DNA of 27,393 bases from an uncultured Lachnospiraceae bacterium (GTDB taxonomy: Bacteria; Bacillota_A; Clostridia; Lachnospirales; Lachnospiraceae), in assembly GCA_902801585.1 (NCBI GenBank), contig CADCIU010000036.1, forward strand, positions 1-27,393, given 5' to 3'. Both the position numbers and the translations under genes were made by a program. The notes under the pieces were generated by a model, which had not been told where the DNA came from, did not search any database, and saw nothing but the letters and a program-made list of their open reading frames with translations. Of this stretch, positions 15,199 to 23,027 are shown piece after piece. The stretch's first letter is position 1, and each line of letters starts with the position of its first letter.

Positions 15199-15313
15199 GG
15201 AGACAGGGGACGGTTCTCTGTCTCCTCGTGACAACACCTAAGAGTTCAAAAGTTGTCAGAAGAACCGTCCCCGTGACAACAAAATAGGAGACAGAGAACC
15301 GTCCCCTGTCTCC
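15199..15313. repeat. Intergenic palindromic repeat cluster 4 (A, B, A)
   Basis: Type A on the plus strand (15199-15225) and type A on the minus strand (15287-15313) enclose a type-B unit on the minus strand (15252-15280), whose arms GTTGTCA and TGACAAC are fully complementary. A further solitary arm GTGACAAC (15228-15235) lies between, so the middle GTTGTCA can pair with either side. The last unit ends 13 bases before the next start codon. The 62 bases 15252-15313 recur at 18196-18257 with one difference. Confidence 0.92.
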
Positions 15314-15326
15314 GGGGGTGTATTTT

Positions 15327-16295
15327 ATGGGTAAAAGAGTACGAATCTTGATCAGGCTGTTACTATGTGTATTTATGATCACCGGATGCGCAAGTACCGG
15401 CACCGGGGAAGCATCGACTGCTGCTGTACATGACACATACAGCTATACGGAGTATCCGCTTGAGCGGAATGGGATTTCGCTGCATTTGGACTGCATGAAG
15501 GTAGAGAATACTGAGCCGGAGAAGAATATTTTGCTGGTGCATGGGTCGACATACTCCTCGCACGAGTTTGACATTGATTATGAAGATTACAGCCTGGTTC
15601 GGCGGCTGGCGAGCGAAGGATTTGCGGTCTGGCGGCTGGATATCGCAGGATATGGGCAGTCCGGAGAAGTCGAGGATGGACTGATGCCGGACACGGCTTA
15701 TGCGGCGGAGGACATTCGAGCGGCGATGGAACGGATCGCGAGCGAAACCGGACAGGACCGGATTGATCTGCTCGGATGGAGCTGGGGAACTATGACAACG
15801 GGGCTTTATGCAGCCGAGTATCCGGAACATCTCGGCAAGTTGGTGCTATATGCGCCGATTATAACAGGAATCGGGGAAGGGGAGATCACAGAGCCTTTCA
15901 ACCATAATGATTGGGCCGGGGCAGCGGAGGACTTCCAGACCAGAGAAGACGGAAGTTTTGATCCGGAAGTGACGGATCCTGTGCTCATTGAGATGTGGTG
16001 TTCGAGCTGCTGGCATTATGACGGAGATTCAAGCCCGAATGGGTGGAGGAAGGATGCGCTTGTCAGTGAGGACACTATTTTGATCGATCTTGAGAAGATC
16101 ACGGTGCCGACACTGGTTATCTGCGGCGATCAGGATCCATATTTGAATTTCGACGCTGTGAACTCATCACTGGAGCTGTTGCCCGAGGGTTCGGTGCAGA
16201 AGGTGATTCCGGGCGGATCTCACATTTTATTGTATGAGAAGGGATGCTATAGGGAATTTCAGGATGATGTAGTTCAGTTTTTGCTAGGTAATTGA
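15327..16295 (+). CDS. Alpha/beta-hydrolase lipoprotein
   Basis: This 322-residue secreted alpha/beta hydrolase probably acts as an esterase, lipase or peptidase-like enzyme at the cell surface. The signal peptide ends in a lipobox (MITGC, Cys21). The oxyanion-hole region is LLVHGSTYSSHEF (about 69-81). The nucleophile elbow is GWSWGT with Ser152, the acid is Asp268 or Asp270 in VICGDQDPYL, and His299 lies in PGGSHILLYE. The substrate is unknown. The start is ATG 15327: a GTG three codons earlier (15318) is possible, but the only purine-rich site, GGGGGTG, sits seven to eight bases before the ATG. That site directly abuts the last repeat unit. It is the second gene of a same-strand run, with repeat clusters on both sides. 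Confidence 0.87.
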   Translation: MGKRVRILIRLLLCVFMITGCASTGTGEASTAAVHDTYSYTEYPLERNGISLHLDCMKVENTEPEKNILLVHGSTYSSHEFDIDYEDYSLVRRLASEGFAVWRLDIAGYGQSGEVEDGLMPDTAYAAEDIRAAMERIASETGQDRIDLLGWSWGTMTTGLYAAEYPEHLGKLVLYAPIITGIGEGEITEPFNHNDWAGAAEDFQTREDGSFDPEVTDPVLIEMWCSSCWHYDGDSSPNGWRKDALVSEDTILIDLEKITVPTLVICGDQDPYLNFDAVNSSLELLPEGSVQKVIPGGSHILLYEKGCYREFQDDVVQFLLGN

Positions 16296-16305
16296 TGGTT
16301 GCGAA

Positions 16306-16445
16306 GGAGACAGGGGACGAAGGAGACAGGGGACGGTTCTCTGTCTCCATTAAAGAGACAGAAAGGAGACAGGGGACGGTTCTCTGTCTCCTTGTGACAC
16401 CATCCAAGGAATCAAAAGTTGTCAGAAGAACCGTCCCCGTGACAC
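16306..16445. repeat. Intergenic palindromic repeat cluster 5 (truncated A, A, A, B)
   Basis: A truncated type-A unit (16306-16319) stops after GGGGACG and is immediately followed by a complete type A (16322-16348, +). A lone arm AGAGACAG, a second complete type A (16365-16391, +), an arm GTGACACC (16394-16401) and a type-B unit on the minus strand (16418-16445) come next. The truncation followed by a fresh copy looks like a unit inserted into, or recombined with, an older one. Confidence 0.9.
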
Positions 16446-16467
16446 CACCGGAAGGAGAGAAACTGAA

Positions 16468-17088
16468 ATGGCTGCTATATTAGGAAATCCGGATGCTTCT
16501 GTCGTCATGATACAGATGGTGGACGATCATGACCTTGCATTAATTGAATCTGAAGTTGAAGAGATCAAGAATCTGACAGACGATGATTTCTGTTTGATCG
16601 CCATAAAGGTCAGGAATTGGAATAACGACCTTTCGCCGTGGGAGGCCCCGGCCGTGTTTGGGAAGGAAGGGTTTGGTGACGGAGCAAATGGAACACTGAA
16701 GGAAGTGTTAAAATACTGCGTGGATCGGAACAAGACATATATCATTGGCGGGTATTCGCTTGCCGGTCTGTTTGCTTTATGGGCGGCGTATCAGACCGAT
16801 GTGTTTACGGCGGTTGCTGCAGCGTCTCCGTCTATGTGGTTTCCCGGATTTGTGGACTATATGAAGAAAAATGAGATTCACAGCAAAGCGGTTTATCTCA
16901 GTCTTGGGGATAAGGAAGAGAAAACGAGAAACCCGGTGATGGCTTCCGTTGGGAACTGCATTAGAGAAGCAAGCGATATTTTGACCAAGAGTGGGGTCAA
17001 CACAATTTTGGAATGGAATAAAGGAAACCATTTTAAAGACGCTGATTTGAGGACCGCGAGGGCATTCGCGTGGGCGAGATCTGTGTGA
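16468..17088 (+). CDS. Small esterase-like alpha/beta hydrolase
   Basis: This 206-residue cytoplasmic protein looks like a compact putative esterase of the PF00756 type. The nucleophile motif is IIGGYSLAGLFALWAAY with Ser97 in GYSLAG. Asp148 (LSLGDKEEKT) and His188 (NKGNHFKD) fit the acid and base of the triad. AAASPSMWFPGF after the first strand is also typical of this family, related to the Fes/IroE group. It has no signal peptide. The N-terminus is shorter than in full-length members, lacking the first strands. ATG 16468 lies ten bases after AAGGAG. Its stop codon is directly followed by a repeat unit. It is unrelated at the sequence level to the alpha/beta hydrolase just upstream, apart from the fold. 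Confidence 0.78.
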   Translation: MAAILGNPDASVVMIQMVDDHDLALIESEVEEIKNLTDDDFCLIAIKVRNWNNDLSPWEAPAVFGKEGFGDGANGTLKEVLKYCVDRNKTYIIGGYSLAGLFALWAAYQTDVFTAVAAASPSMWFPGFVDYMKKNEIHSKAVYLSLGDKEEKTRNPVMASVGNCIREASDILTKSGVNTILEWNKGNHFKDADLRTARAFAWARSV

Positions 17089-17115
17089 GGAGACAGAGAA
17101 CCGTCCCCTGTCTCC
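17089..17115 (-). repeat. Single type-A repeat unit
   Basis: One perfect 27-base type-A unit in minus orientation begins at the base right after the esterase stop codon. It ends ten bases before the ribosome binding site of the next gene. It is the only singleton in the window. Confidence 0.93.
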
Positions 17116-17136
17116 TTGGTGAAAGAAGGATAACTA

Positions 17137-18129
17137 ATGCAACGACAATACTTTACTGCTGTACTCGCATCTGTTCTTGCGATCATCGCTTTTGTCACTG
17201 AGATTATGAATGGCAAGTTCACATACGGCATTTCCGGTATCTCGGTTATACTGCTGTCTATGTTGATGTTTGCGGCATTCAAGTGGCCTTCAATTCCTCT
17301 TGCAAGTGTATTAGCGGCGATTGGTACATTTTGGGCAAATGCATATATTGCTTTAATTATTCCGGATTGGATCACAGGGGCTTTGAGTCCTTCCGTTATT
17401 TCGCCTGCAACCGCCGACGGAATAAAAATCGGGGTTTATTGCTGCGGCTTCATTTATGCAGTCTATGATGCCTTTTGCTGCGTCGCAAAGATCCTGAAAA
17501 TGCGGACGGAGAATTTTGGCAAACGGTATCAATCGGTTGCTGTAAGCCGCGATGTTGATGAAAAGTCCAAATTTATGGTCAATTATCTTCGTCCGGATTA
17601 CACCGGCTTCATATTGATGATCGCAGGGACTCTAATGGGGGCAATCACGTTTCTCATTAATTCATTGAGTGATCGTAAAAGCGGAGCAGAGTATGTGCCG
17701 GTGTACATTGGGCTATTTGCTATTGCATGCATCTTTTCCGGTATAGTCATACGGTTGCAGCGATCTTATCAATCACATATCATGCAATTATCAGATGCCG
17801 GAGAACTCTCCCGGATGGCGGAGGATTTTTCCCACGGAACAAGATACTGGGACAATGAGATTGTGCTTGGAGAACACTATATTTTTGCTAAAAGCAACAA
17901 AGTGGTTTGCAAGTACAGCGATATAGCAAAAATATATCAAAGGTGGAGTAACGTTGATACTTTACATCGAAGCCCATGGTGGCATCTGCGCATAGTCACA
18001 AATGATGGAAAAGACATGCTCTTGGCTTCGGTGCCTTACCGGCACTCAGATGAAAACTTCGTCGAGTTTGTACTTCCTGTGATTATCGAGATCAGAAGCA
18101 GAAATTCGCAAATTGTTATAGAGAAGTAG
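17137..18129 (+). CDS. Six-helix membrane protein with cytoplasmic C-terminal (PH-like?) domain
   Basis: I do not recognise this 330-residue protein by family. It has four N-terminal membrane segments (about 5-24, 28-48, 52-77 and 97-119), then a charged loop with NFGKRYQSVAVSRDVDEK. Two further helices follow (about 154-175, MIAGTLMGAITFLIN; and 185-206, IGLFAIACIFSGIVIRL). The final 115 residues are soluble, with an alternating pattern (EIVLGEHYIFAKSNKVVCKY, then SDIAKIYQRW and LRIVTNDGKDMLLASVP) that resembles small PH-like domains of bacterial membrane proteins. That likeness is an inference. ATG 17137 lies six bases after AAGGA. It sits in a run of hydrolase genes on the same strand; its link to them is only positional. 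Confidence 0.7.
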   Translation: MQRQYFTAVLASVLAIIAFVTEIMNGKFTYGISGISVILLSMLMFAAFKWPSIPLASVLAAIGTFWANAYIALIIPDWITGALSPSVISPATADGIKIGVYCCGFIYAVYDAFCCVAKILKMRTENFGKRYQSVAVSRDVDEKSKFMVNYLRPDYTGFILMIAGTLMGAITFLINSLSDRKSGAEYVPVYIGLFAIACIFSGIVIRLQRSYQSHIMQLSDAGELSRMAEDFSHGTRYWDNEIVLGEHYIFAKSNKVVCKYSDIAKIYQRWSNVDTLHRSPWWHLRIVTNDGKDMLLASVPYRHSDENFVEFVLPVIIEIRSRNSQIVIEK

Positions 18130-18137
18130 TTTGAAGA

Positions 18138-18257
18138 GGAGACAGGGGAGGGCTCTTTGGGTGTCTCGGGGACGGTTCTTCTGACAACTTTGTGGGTTGT
18201 CAGAAGAACCGTCCCTGTGACAACAAAATAGGAGACAGAGAACCGTCCCCTGTCTCC
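18138..18257. repeat. Intergenic palindromic repeat cluster 6 (degenerate A, chimera, B, A)
   Basis: A degenerate type-A unit with a damaged core (18138-18167) runs into a chimeric unit on the plus strand (18162-18188) with left arm GTGTCTC and right arm TGACAAC. A type-B unit (18196-18224, -) with complementary GTTGTCA/TGACAAC arms and a type-A unit (18231-18257, -) follow. The last two and the bases between are a 61-of-62 match to 15252-15313. Confidence 0.9.
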
Positions 18258-18278
18258 CAGTCTCCAGGGAGAGTATTT

Positions 18279-18980
18279 ATGGCAGGAGTATTATTGCATT
18301 TGGCTATGGGAGATCCGGAAAAGACGGATCCAATGAATACGGCTTATAGTGCCTCATTCAAAAAAGCATATACGCTCGGTCTTCTTCTGCCGGATATAGC
18401 AAAGCGTGATTTGATCAGGGATGAGAAAGATTTTGGCAGGTTTTTTGAGGGGTGCTCCGATGACGATATAATGACTTATGAAGAGTATCGGGCATTTCAA
18501 AAGAACCATCATTTCAATCCCAACAGGCAGAATCCCTCTCAGCAGGATACAAGAAATCCCAATCTGACAGACTTTATGAATGCGGAGTATGTGGATTTGC
18601 TAAAGCCGGTGTGGCAGGGAGTACTGTGTCATTTAAAGGGAGACCGGGCTTTTTATAATGAGGCTTGCTGCATTGATTTTGAGCGGCTGGCGGAGGACTA
18701 TAGGAGAGAAGTCGGTGCAATTGATGAGTGGGATGAAGATAGGTGGGGGAGAAGCAGGACGGCCAAGGTCTATTATAATGATTATAATCTGCTCAATCGG
18801 TGCATCGAAGAGCAGTATGGGGTCCTGGAGAAAGTGAGCAAGGTCCTGTCGGCCCCTTTCCTTGATGAAATACTGGGCTGGTTCCATGTTCGGTTTCCGG
18901 AAGAAAGTGATGAACCGCTGTATATGAATTTGGAGAATATCACGAAGTGTATTGATCATTTGAGAGAGCAGGGGATATGA
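18279..18980 (+). CDS. Hypothetical protein, possibly zinc-dependent phospholipase C-like
   Basis: This 233-residue protein is not firmly identified. Its N-terminus (LLHLAMGDPEKT then KKAYTLGLLLPDIAKRD) and middle (WQGVLCHLKGDRAFYNEACC, then YYNDYNLLNRCIEEQYGV) recall small Firmicute proteins distantly related to zinc-dependent phospholipase C, which share an H-x-LG start, a G-x-x-x-PD motif and a G-x-x-x-HL-x-D motif. His7, Asp39, His77/His78, His118 and Asp122 could be metal ligands. No signal peptide is present. I use ATG 18279 behind CCAGGGAG; the open frame extends 29 codons upstream, but that part only translates the repeat cluster. It converges on the large kinase gene, with a repeat cluster in between. 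Confidence 0.6.
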   Translation: MAGVLLHLAMGDPEKTDPMNTAYSASFKKAYTLGLLLPDIAKRDLIRDEKDFGRFFEGCSDDDIMTYEEYRAFQKNHHFNPNRQNPSQQDTRNPNLTDFMNAEYVDLLKPVWQGVLCHLKGDRAFYNEACCIDFERLAEDYRREVGAIDEWDEDRWGRSRTAKVYYNDYNLLNRCIEEQYGVLEKVSKVLSAPFLDEILGWFHVRFPEESDEPLYMNLENITKCIDHLREQGI

Positions 18981-19098
18981 GGAGACAGAGAACAGTCTCT
19001 CCCCTGTCACCTCGTCGAGAACCCTGTCTCCCCCAAAAAGGAGACAGAGAACCGTCCCCTGTCTCCCAAGTTGTCAGAAGAACCGTCCCCCTGACACC
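18981..19098. repeat. Intergenic palindromic repeat cluster 7 (degenerate A, fragment, A, B)
   Basis: A degenerate type-A unit starts at the base after the preceding stop (18981-19011). A type-A fragment (about 19015-19031), a perfect type-A unit in minus orientation (19040-19066) and a type-B unit in minus orientation (19070-19097) follow, the last reaching to within four bases of the kinase stop codon. The degenerate copies show that older units decay here. Confidence 0.85.
19035..19066 (-). terminator. Type-A repeat acting as likely terminator of the large kinase gene
   Basis: On the minus strand the type-A stem GGAGACAG/CTGTCTCC (8 bp, 11-base loop) is followed at once by TTTTT (19035-19039). 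This is the form of an intrinsic terminator, 35 bases past the kinase stop codon. Termination strength is inferred from structure only. Confidence 0.5.
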
Positions 19099-19100
19099 AC

Positions 19101-22100
19101 TTACATTTCCCAGTCCAGCTCATACACGAAGACTTCCTCGCTGCCTTCTCCACCGCCGATGGCAAGGAAGAGTCCGTCCGGCGTAACATCAATATCTTCC
19201 GGGACATTGAAATCGCCCCGGATTTCCACTTCTTCTTCACCTTCCACAAGCGGTGTGAGAGCCACCGTCGACGCGTCTTTGATGTAAGCGATCTGGTTTC
19301 CTGCCCCCGTGAATTTCAGCTTGTTTGAGAAAAGAACGAGTTCTTGTCGTTTGCGCGCGGGCCGCTTGATCGGATGGGGCAGCGGGTCTCTCGCTTCTCC
19401 CGTGACAAGGTCAACTGTGAGGTACTTGTATTCGTCATAGCGCTCCGAGTACTTTTTGATCTCCAGCAGAACAGCACTTTCATCCGGATAAACGGTGGCT
19501 TGTTCAACGAACATATTTATTTGGTCCGCAGGCATCTCCGTGAATTTGTGCTCCATTTTCGGCTCAACGACAATGTCAAAAGACCGAAGCTGCTTAAGTT
19601 CAGGCGCATCCCACAGGCTGAAATTCAAAACCAGGCGGTGTTTGGTGCTCTCTGTTCGCTGCCAGAGCAGGAAAAGAGTCCGGTTATCTCTCATAAAGTG
19701 AAGCCGGTTGCACATAATCTGACGTTCTGCGTACGAATACAGTTCTGTCGTCCGGACTTCCGAGTCCCTTTTCGGCGCAGACCCTTCCGGCGCACTCTTC
19801 TCTGAAGCCGCCTCTCGCCTGCACACTTTAAGTGTGCTCGTTGTCCGGCAATAATCCGGCCCCTGATCGATCAAGCCATCCACGATCGCAACAAGCTTTC
19901 CGTCCCCGGAGACGTCGACGTCTGTCCGCCAGGTAAAGCCCCCGACCCTGGGCAGAACCGCATCGGCAATCTCATTATTCGTGTCATATCTGTTCCTGTC
20001 CGGCCTGAATCGTCTTTCTTTGTTGTCATGAGGAGGGCGCACTTCCCCTTGATCTATATTCAGGATCTGAACATTGTTGCCCTGCCTGACATTAAATTTT
20101 TCAACTACAAAGAGTTCTTTGGCGTCGTCAGTAAAGAAAAGCTCACTCGTGTTGGCACGAAGGGTCTGCATTAGTGAAGCGCCCCTCAGTCTCACCTTCG
20201 TTTCTTTTGCCTTGATCTCATGGAGCAGGGTCCTGGCTCTGGGGTCGCTTCGAAGGCTGTCGTCCAGGCTCATCGCTTTTTTGACCAGGGAATCTGCTTC
20301 TGCCAGCTGTCCCTTCTGCATGGCCTCACGTCCATCAGCCAAAATACTGACAAACCAATCCTCCAGACTGATCTGTGCGGACGACGTTTGAATGCGAGCA
20401 AGTTCCCACTTTGCAACGTATTCAAAGGAAGGCATCTTCATTATGACAAGCGAATTCGAAGCGTATGTGATCATTGCGAGAAGGGTGCTGCCGGCTTTTA
20501 ATCCTCCGTCGATGCAGCGTCCTTTTGTCCGGATCGAGCGTCTGCAGCGGCCGTTATGCGGATCCAGGATTCTGACATAGCATTCGCCGATGGAATCGGA
20601 ACCGGCTGTGACTACCGCACTGTTACAGACAGAGAGCGAATCCGGGTAGTCAGGTGCTTCAAAATGCAGTGTTTTGGCTCCTGTGTGCAGATCATACAGA
20701 CTCAGACCTTTTCCATGCTTGAGCCAGATGCTGCTTTCATCTGACGACAGCGCTTGGGGGTTAAAGGTTTCTATGGGGTCTGTTGTAAAACTGATCACCG
20801 GTTCCCAATTTACAGCATCGTAGACCGTGATCTCACCATCTTCCCGCCCGCTTTTGAAACATTTGACAAAGCCTCCGTCTTTCAGGAAAAAGATCTTCGT
20901 CACGACTTTGTCCATTCTATATATCTGGCCATGTATTTCCTTTTCCCGAAGCAGAGTTTTATTATGGTTTTCCGTGTCCATGAGAAACATGCGATAGTAT
21001 TTATCGCTCGCTTTGCTGACAAAAAGCTGTGAGTATTTTTTGTAATGCGTATATACGGGATATTCTCCCCATTGGCCCAGGCTGTAAGAGCCTATGCGTC
21101 TGTCATCGTAGAGGTCGAAAATATGCAGATCGTGAAAATTGACGGTCGCAATTGTCGCATCAAACCAAGGACCTCCCCAAAAAACAGAGGATCCCTGCTG
21201 CAACCGCATATAGCTGTCCGTCCACATGGGCCTCTTATATCTCACGGAATACAGCATAGCGCCCTTTTCGCCGCACAGAATCTGATCTTCCTCCGGAGAT
21301 ATATCCATAAAGGGACTTTCATCAAATTCAATCCCGCTGAGTCTCTGGGTCTGCATTTCCAGGGCGGGCAGCTGCTGCGCGGCCTCTCGATCCTCTTCAT
21401 CCGTATTTTCATTTACGGCTTCCGGGTTGCCGCGCTCCAATTCCAGCCTGATCAGGAAGCGCTCATATTCTTCATCCGTCCCATGGACTTCCAGCATGTG
21501 CAGTGCCTGCAGATCCGTGATCTCGGCTCTGCGCCAGCGGAACAAAGCAAAGTTGTACAGGCTGAGTACGTGTTTAGGGTCTTTGGCCAGTGCCTTAGTC
21601 CAGCATGCGCGCGACTCCTCCGCCTGTCCAAGGTCCAGATAGCTCAGCGCCTTGTTGTTGAGGGAGTCCGGCGTGTCCGACGCTGCTTTCGGCGCGGGCC
21701 TCGGATACTCGCGGCCGACGGTCTCCCTGTAAATCTTCTCGAGCGCTGCCTCTATGACCCCGAATTCTCTGGGGCGCTGATCCGGCTCTCGCTCCATGCA
21801 ATGTGCGAGGAGATCCTGCAGTGCTTTGGGCATGGGATGCGTGGTGCACATGTCAAAATACTGCCTGCACCTTTCTCCGGCAGCCGGCCCGGTGAGGGGG
21901 GCGTCCTTGTCGGGGGCGGCCTTGCGCGTCCACGGCTTCGAGCCCAGGTACATCTCCAGCACGCTCACAGCCCAGCTGTAGATATCTGTGCGGCGGGAGA
22001 GAGGGAGCGATGCTGCCTGCTCAGGAGAGCAGTAAGCAGGTGTCTTTCCGCCGGAGGGAGACAGGATGGAGGCTTCCGGGTCAAAACTGCCGTTCTGCAA

Positions 22101-23027
22101 TATTTTGACATCAGTGTTTTCTTCTCCGGAAGCGAGGATGCTTCTGGCCCTGGCGATGCCGAAATCGCTGACTTTGGCTTCCCAGTCTGCGGAGAGGAGA
22201 AGGTTGGCCGGTTTCACATCCTGATGGATCAGTTTGTTGTCATGCGCGTAATGGAGGCCGCGCGCGAACTGAATGGCGATATCAAGCAGGCGCTCCTGCA
22301 CTTCTTCCGCGGTCCCCTCATAGAGGGTCCGGTCCTTGATATGCTTCTCCAGGTCACTGTTTTTCATCCACTCCGAGAAGATGGAGGGCACGCCGCCGAT
22401 CTCTCTGACGTAGTAGCAGGATACAATGTTGGGATGCAGGCCGAGATCGATCCAGGCATTGCATTCATGGATGAAATCGTCTTTGCGGGCCTGGCCGGCT
22501 TCCGCAAAATACTTCGGCTTGGGGCGCTTCATAGCCAGATCTGTGTTCCAGCTGTTGTGGTGCACTTTCCACACGCTGCCCATCCCGCCGGTGAAGGCAT
22601 CGGAGATCACGACGTAGGTGTCCAGAAGGGGGGTGTTCTTCCGGATCACTTCGGTGGAGATGGAGTCCCTTGGCGCGGCGCCGGGAGTGTTCCCGCGGCT
22701 GTCGCGGTCAGGGGTGTCGGTCTCTGACATCCGCTCGTGCTCGTCGATTTTGCTGATGGACTGGCTGATGCTGTCGTCCCCGAAGCTCATTAAATTCGGG
22801 AGGTCGTCGCCGGCCTCATATGGGAGGTCATCCTCATTGCCGCCGCTAAACGGGATGTCCTCGCCGTATGTGTCGGCACTGCCGTCCTCATATGGGAGGT
22901 CATCCTCATCACTGCCGTCAAACGGGATATCAACGCCGTAAATTTCGCCGTCTCCGGCCGAAACGTCCGCTGATGGCTTCCTCTCATCCGCTTTCTTTTT
23001 TCTTCTGAAAAAGTCGAAAAAGCTCAT
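19101..23027 (-). CDS. Ser/Thr protein kinase with TPR and propeller-like C-terminal region
   Basis: This 1308-residue soluble protein has an acidic N-terminus (1-130) with two 24-residue repeats (DIPF...EDDLPYE at 33 and 57). A eukaryotic-type kinase domain follows at about 136-432. The glycine-rich loop is DAFTGGMGSVW, the ATP lysine is Lys167 (LAMKRP), the catalytic loop is HQDVKPAN (Asp270) and the metal motif is DFG (288-290); SPEQA follows at 334-338. The first Gly of GxGxxG is Phe, and HRD is HQD. TPR-like helices lie at about 450-500 and again near 905-945. The rest (about 560-1308) has recurring DxSxDGxxxA-type strands (VSGDGKLVAIV; VTPDGLFLAIGGGE), pointing to beta-propeller folds. 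No membrane segment is seen, unlike PASTA kinases. Its ATG overlaps the aldo/keto reductase stop (TAATG), so it is translationally coupled. A close paralogue starts at 26564. Confidence 0.88.
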   Translation of the reverse strand: MSFFDFFRRKKKADERKPSADVSAGDGEIYGVDIPFDGSDEDDLPYEDGSADTYGEDIPFSGGNEDDLPYEAGDDLPNLMSFGDDSISQSISKIDEHERMSETDTPDRDSRGNTPGAAPRDSISTEVIRKNTPLLDTYVVISDAFTGGMGSVWKVHHNSWNTDLAMKRPKPKYFAEAGQARKDDFIHECNAWIDLGLHPNIVSCYYVREIGGVPSIFSEWMKNSDLEKHIKDRTLYEGTAEEVQERLLDIAIQFARGLHYAHDNKLIHQDVKPANLLLSADWEAKVSDFGIARARSILASGEENTDVKILQNGSFDPEASILSPSGGKTPAYCSPEQAASLPLSRRTDIYSWAVSVLEMYLGSKPWTRKAAPDKDAPLTGPAAGERCRQYFDMCTTHPMPKALQDLLAHCMEREPDQRPREFGVIEAALEKIYRETVGREYPRPAPKAASDTPDSLNNKALSYLDLGQAEESRACWTKALAKDPKHVLSLYNFALFRWRRAEITDLQALHMLEVHGTDEEYERFLIRLELERGNPEAVNENTDEEDREAAQQLPALEMQTQRLSGIEFDESPFMDISPEEDQILCGEKGAMLYSVRYKRPMWTDSYMRLQQGSSVFWGGPWFDATIATVNFHDLHIFDLYDDRRIGSYSLGQWGEYPVYTHYKKYSQLFVSKASDKYYRMFLMDTENHNKTLLREKEIHGQIYRMDKVVTKIFFLKDGGFVKCFKSGREDGEITVYDAVNWEPVISFTTDPIETFNPQALSSDESSIWLKHGKGLSLYDLHTGAKTLHFEAPDYPDSLSVCNSAVVTAGSDSIGECYVRILDPHNGRCRRSIRTKGRCIDGGLKAGSTLLAMITYASNSLVIMKMPSFEYVAKWELARIQTSSAQISLEDWFVSILADGREAMQKGQLAEADSLVKKAMSLDDSLRSDPRARTLLHEIKAKETKVRLRGASLMQTLRANTSELFFTDDAKELFVVEKFNVRQGNNVQILNIDQGEVRPPHDNKERRFRPDRNRYDTNNEIADAVLPRVGGFTWRTDVDVSGDGKLVAIVDGLIDQGPDYCRTTSTLKVCRREAASEKSAPEGSAPKRDSEVRTTELYSYAERQIMCNRLHFMRDNRTLFLLWQRTESTKHRLVLNFSLWDAPELKQLRSFDIVVEPKMEHKFTEMPADQINMFVEQATVYPDESAVLLEIKKYSERYDEYKYLTVDLVTGEARDPLPHPIKRPARKRQELVLFSNKLKFTGAGNQIAYIKDASTVALTPLVEGEEEVEIRGDFNVPEDIDVTPDGLFLAIGGGEGSEEVFVYELDWEM
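22814..22940 (-). repeat. In-frame 72-base tandem duplication in the kinase N-terminus
   Basis: Two copies of a 72-base unit begin at 22814 and 22886; the first 24 bases are identical, and similarity continues to about 22940. At the protein level this gives a 24-residue period in an acidic tail (DIPF, EDDLPYE). The length is a multiple of three, so the frame is kept. It looks like a recent slippage or recombination duplication of a probably disordered segment. Confidence 0.75.

Noticed and set aside
15199..18257. Repeat clusters as integron attC sites between gene cassettes
   Set aside because: The one-gene-one-palindrome look is tempting, but the RYYYAAC/GTTRRRY boxes do not fit, units are on both strands and vary in number, genes run in both directions and no integrase is seen.
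18192..18278. Extended N-terminus of the protein at 18279
   Set aside because: These codons only translate the repeat cluster; the ribosome binding site and family-like start are at 18279.
21045..22727. 560-codon open frame on the plus strand opposite the kinase
   Set aside because: It is a shadow of the high-GC kinase gene; it shows no domain pattern, whereas the minus-strand frame has all kinase motifs.
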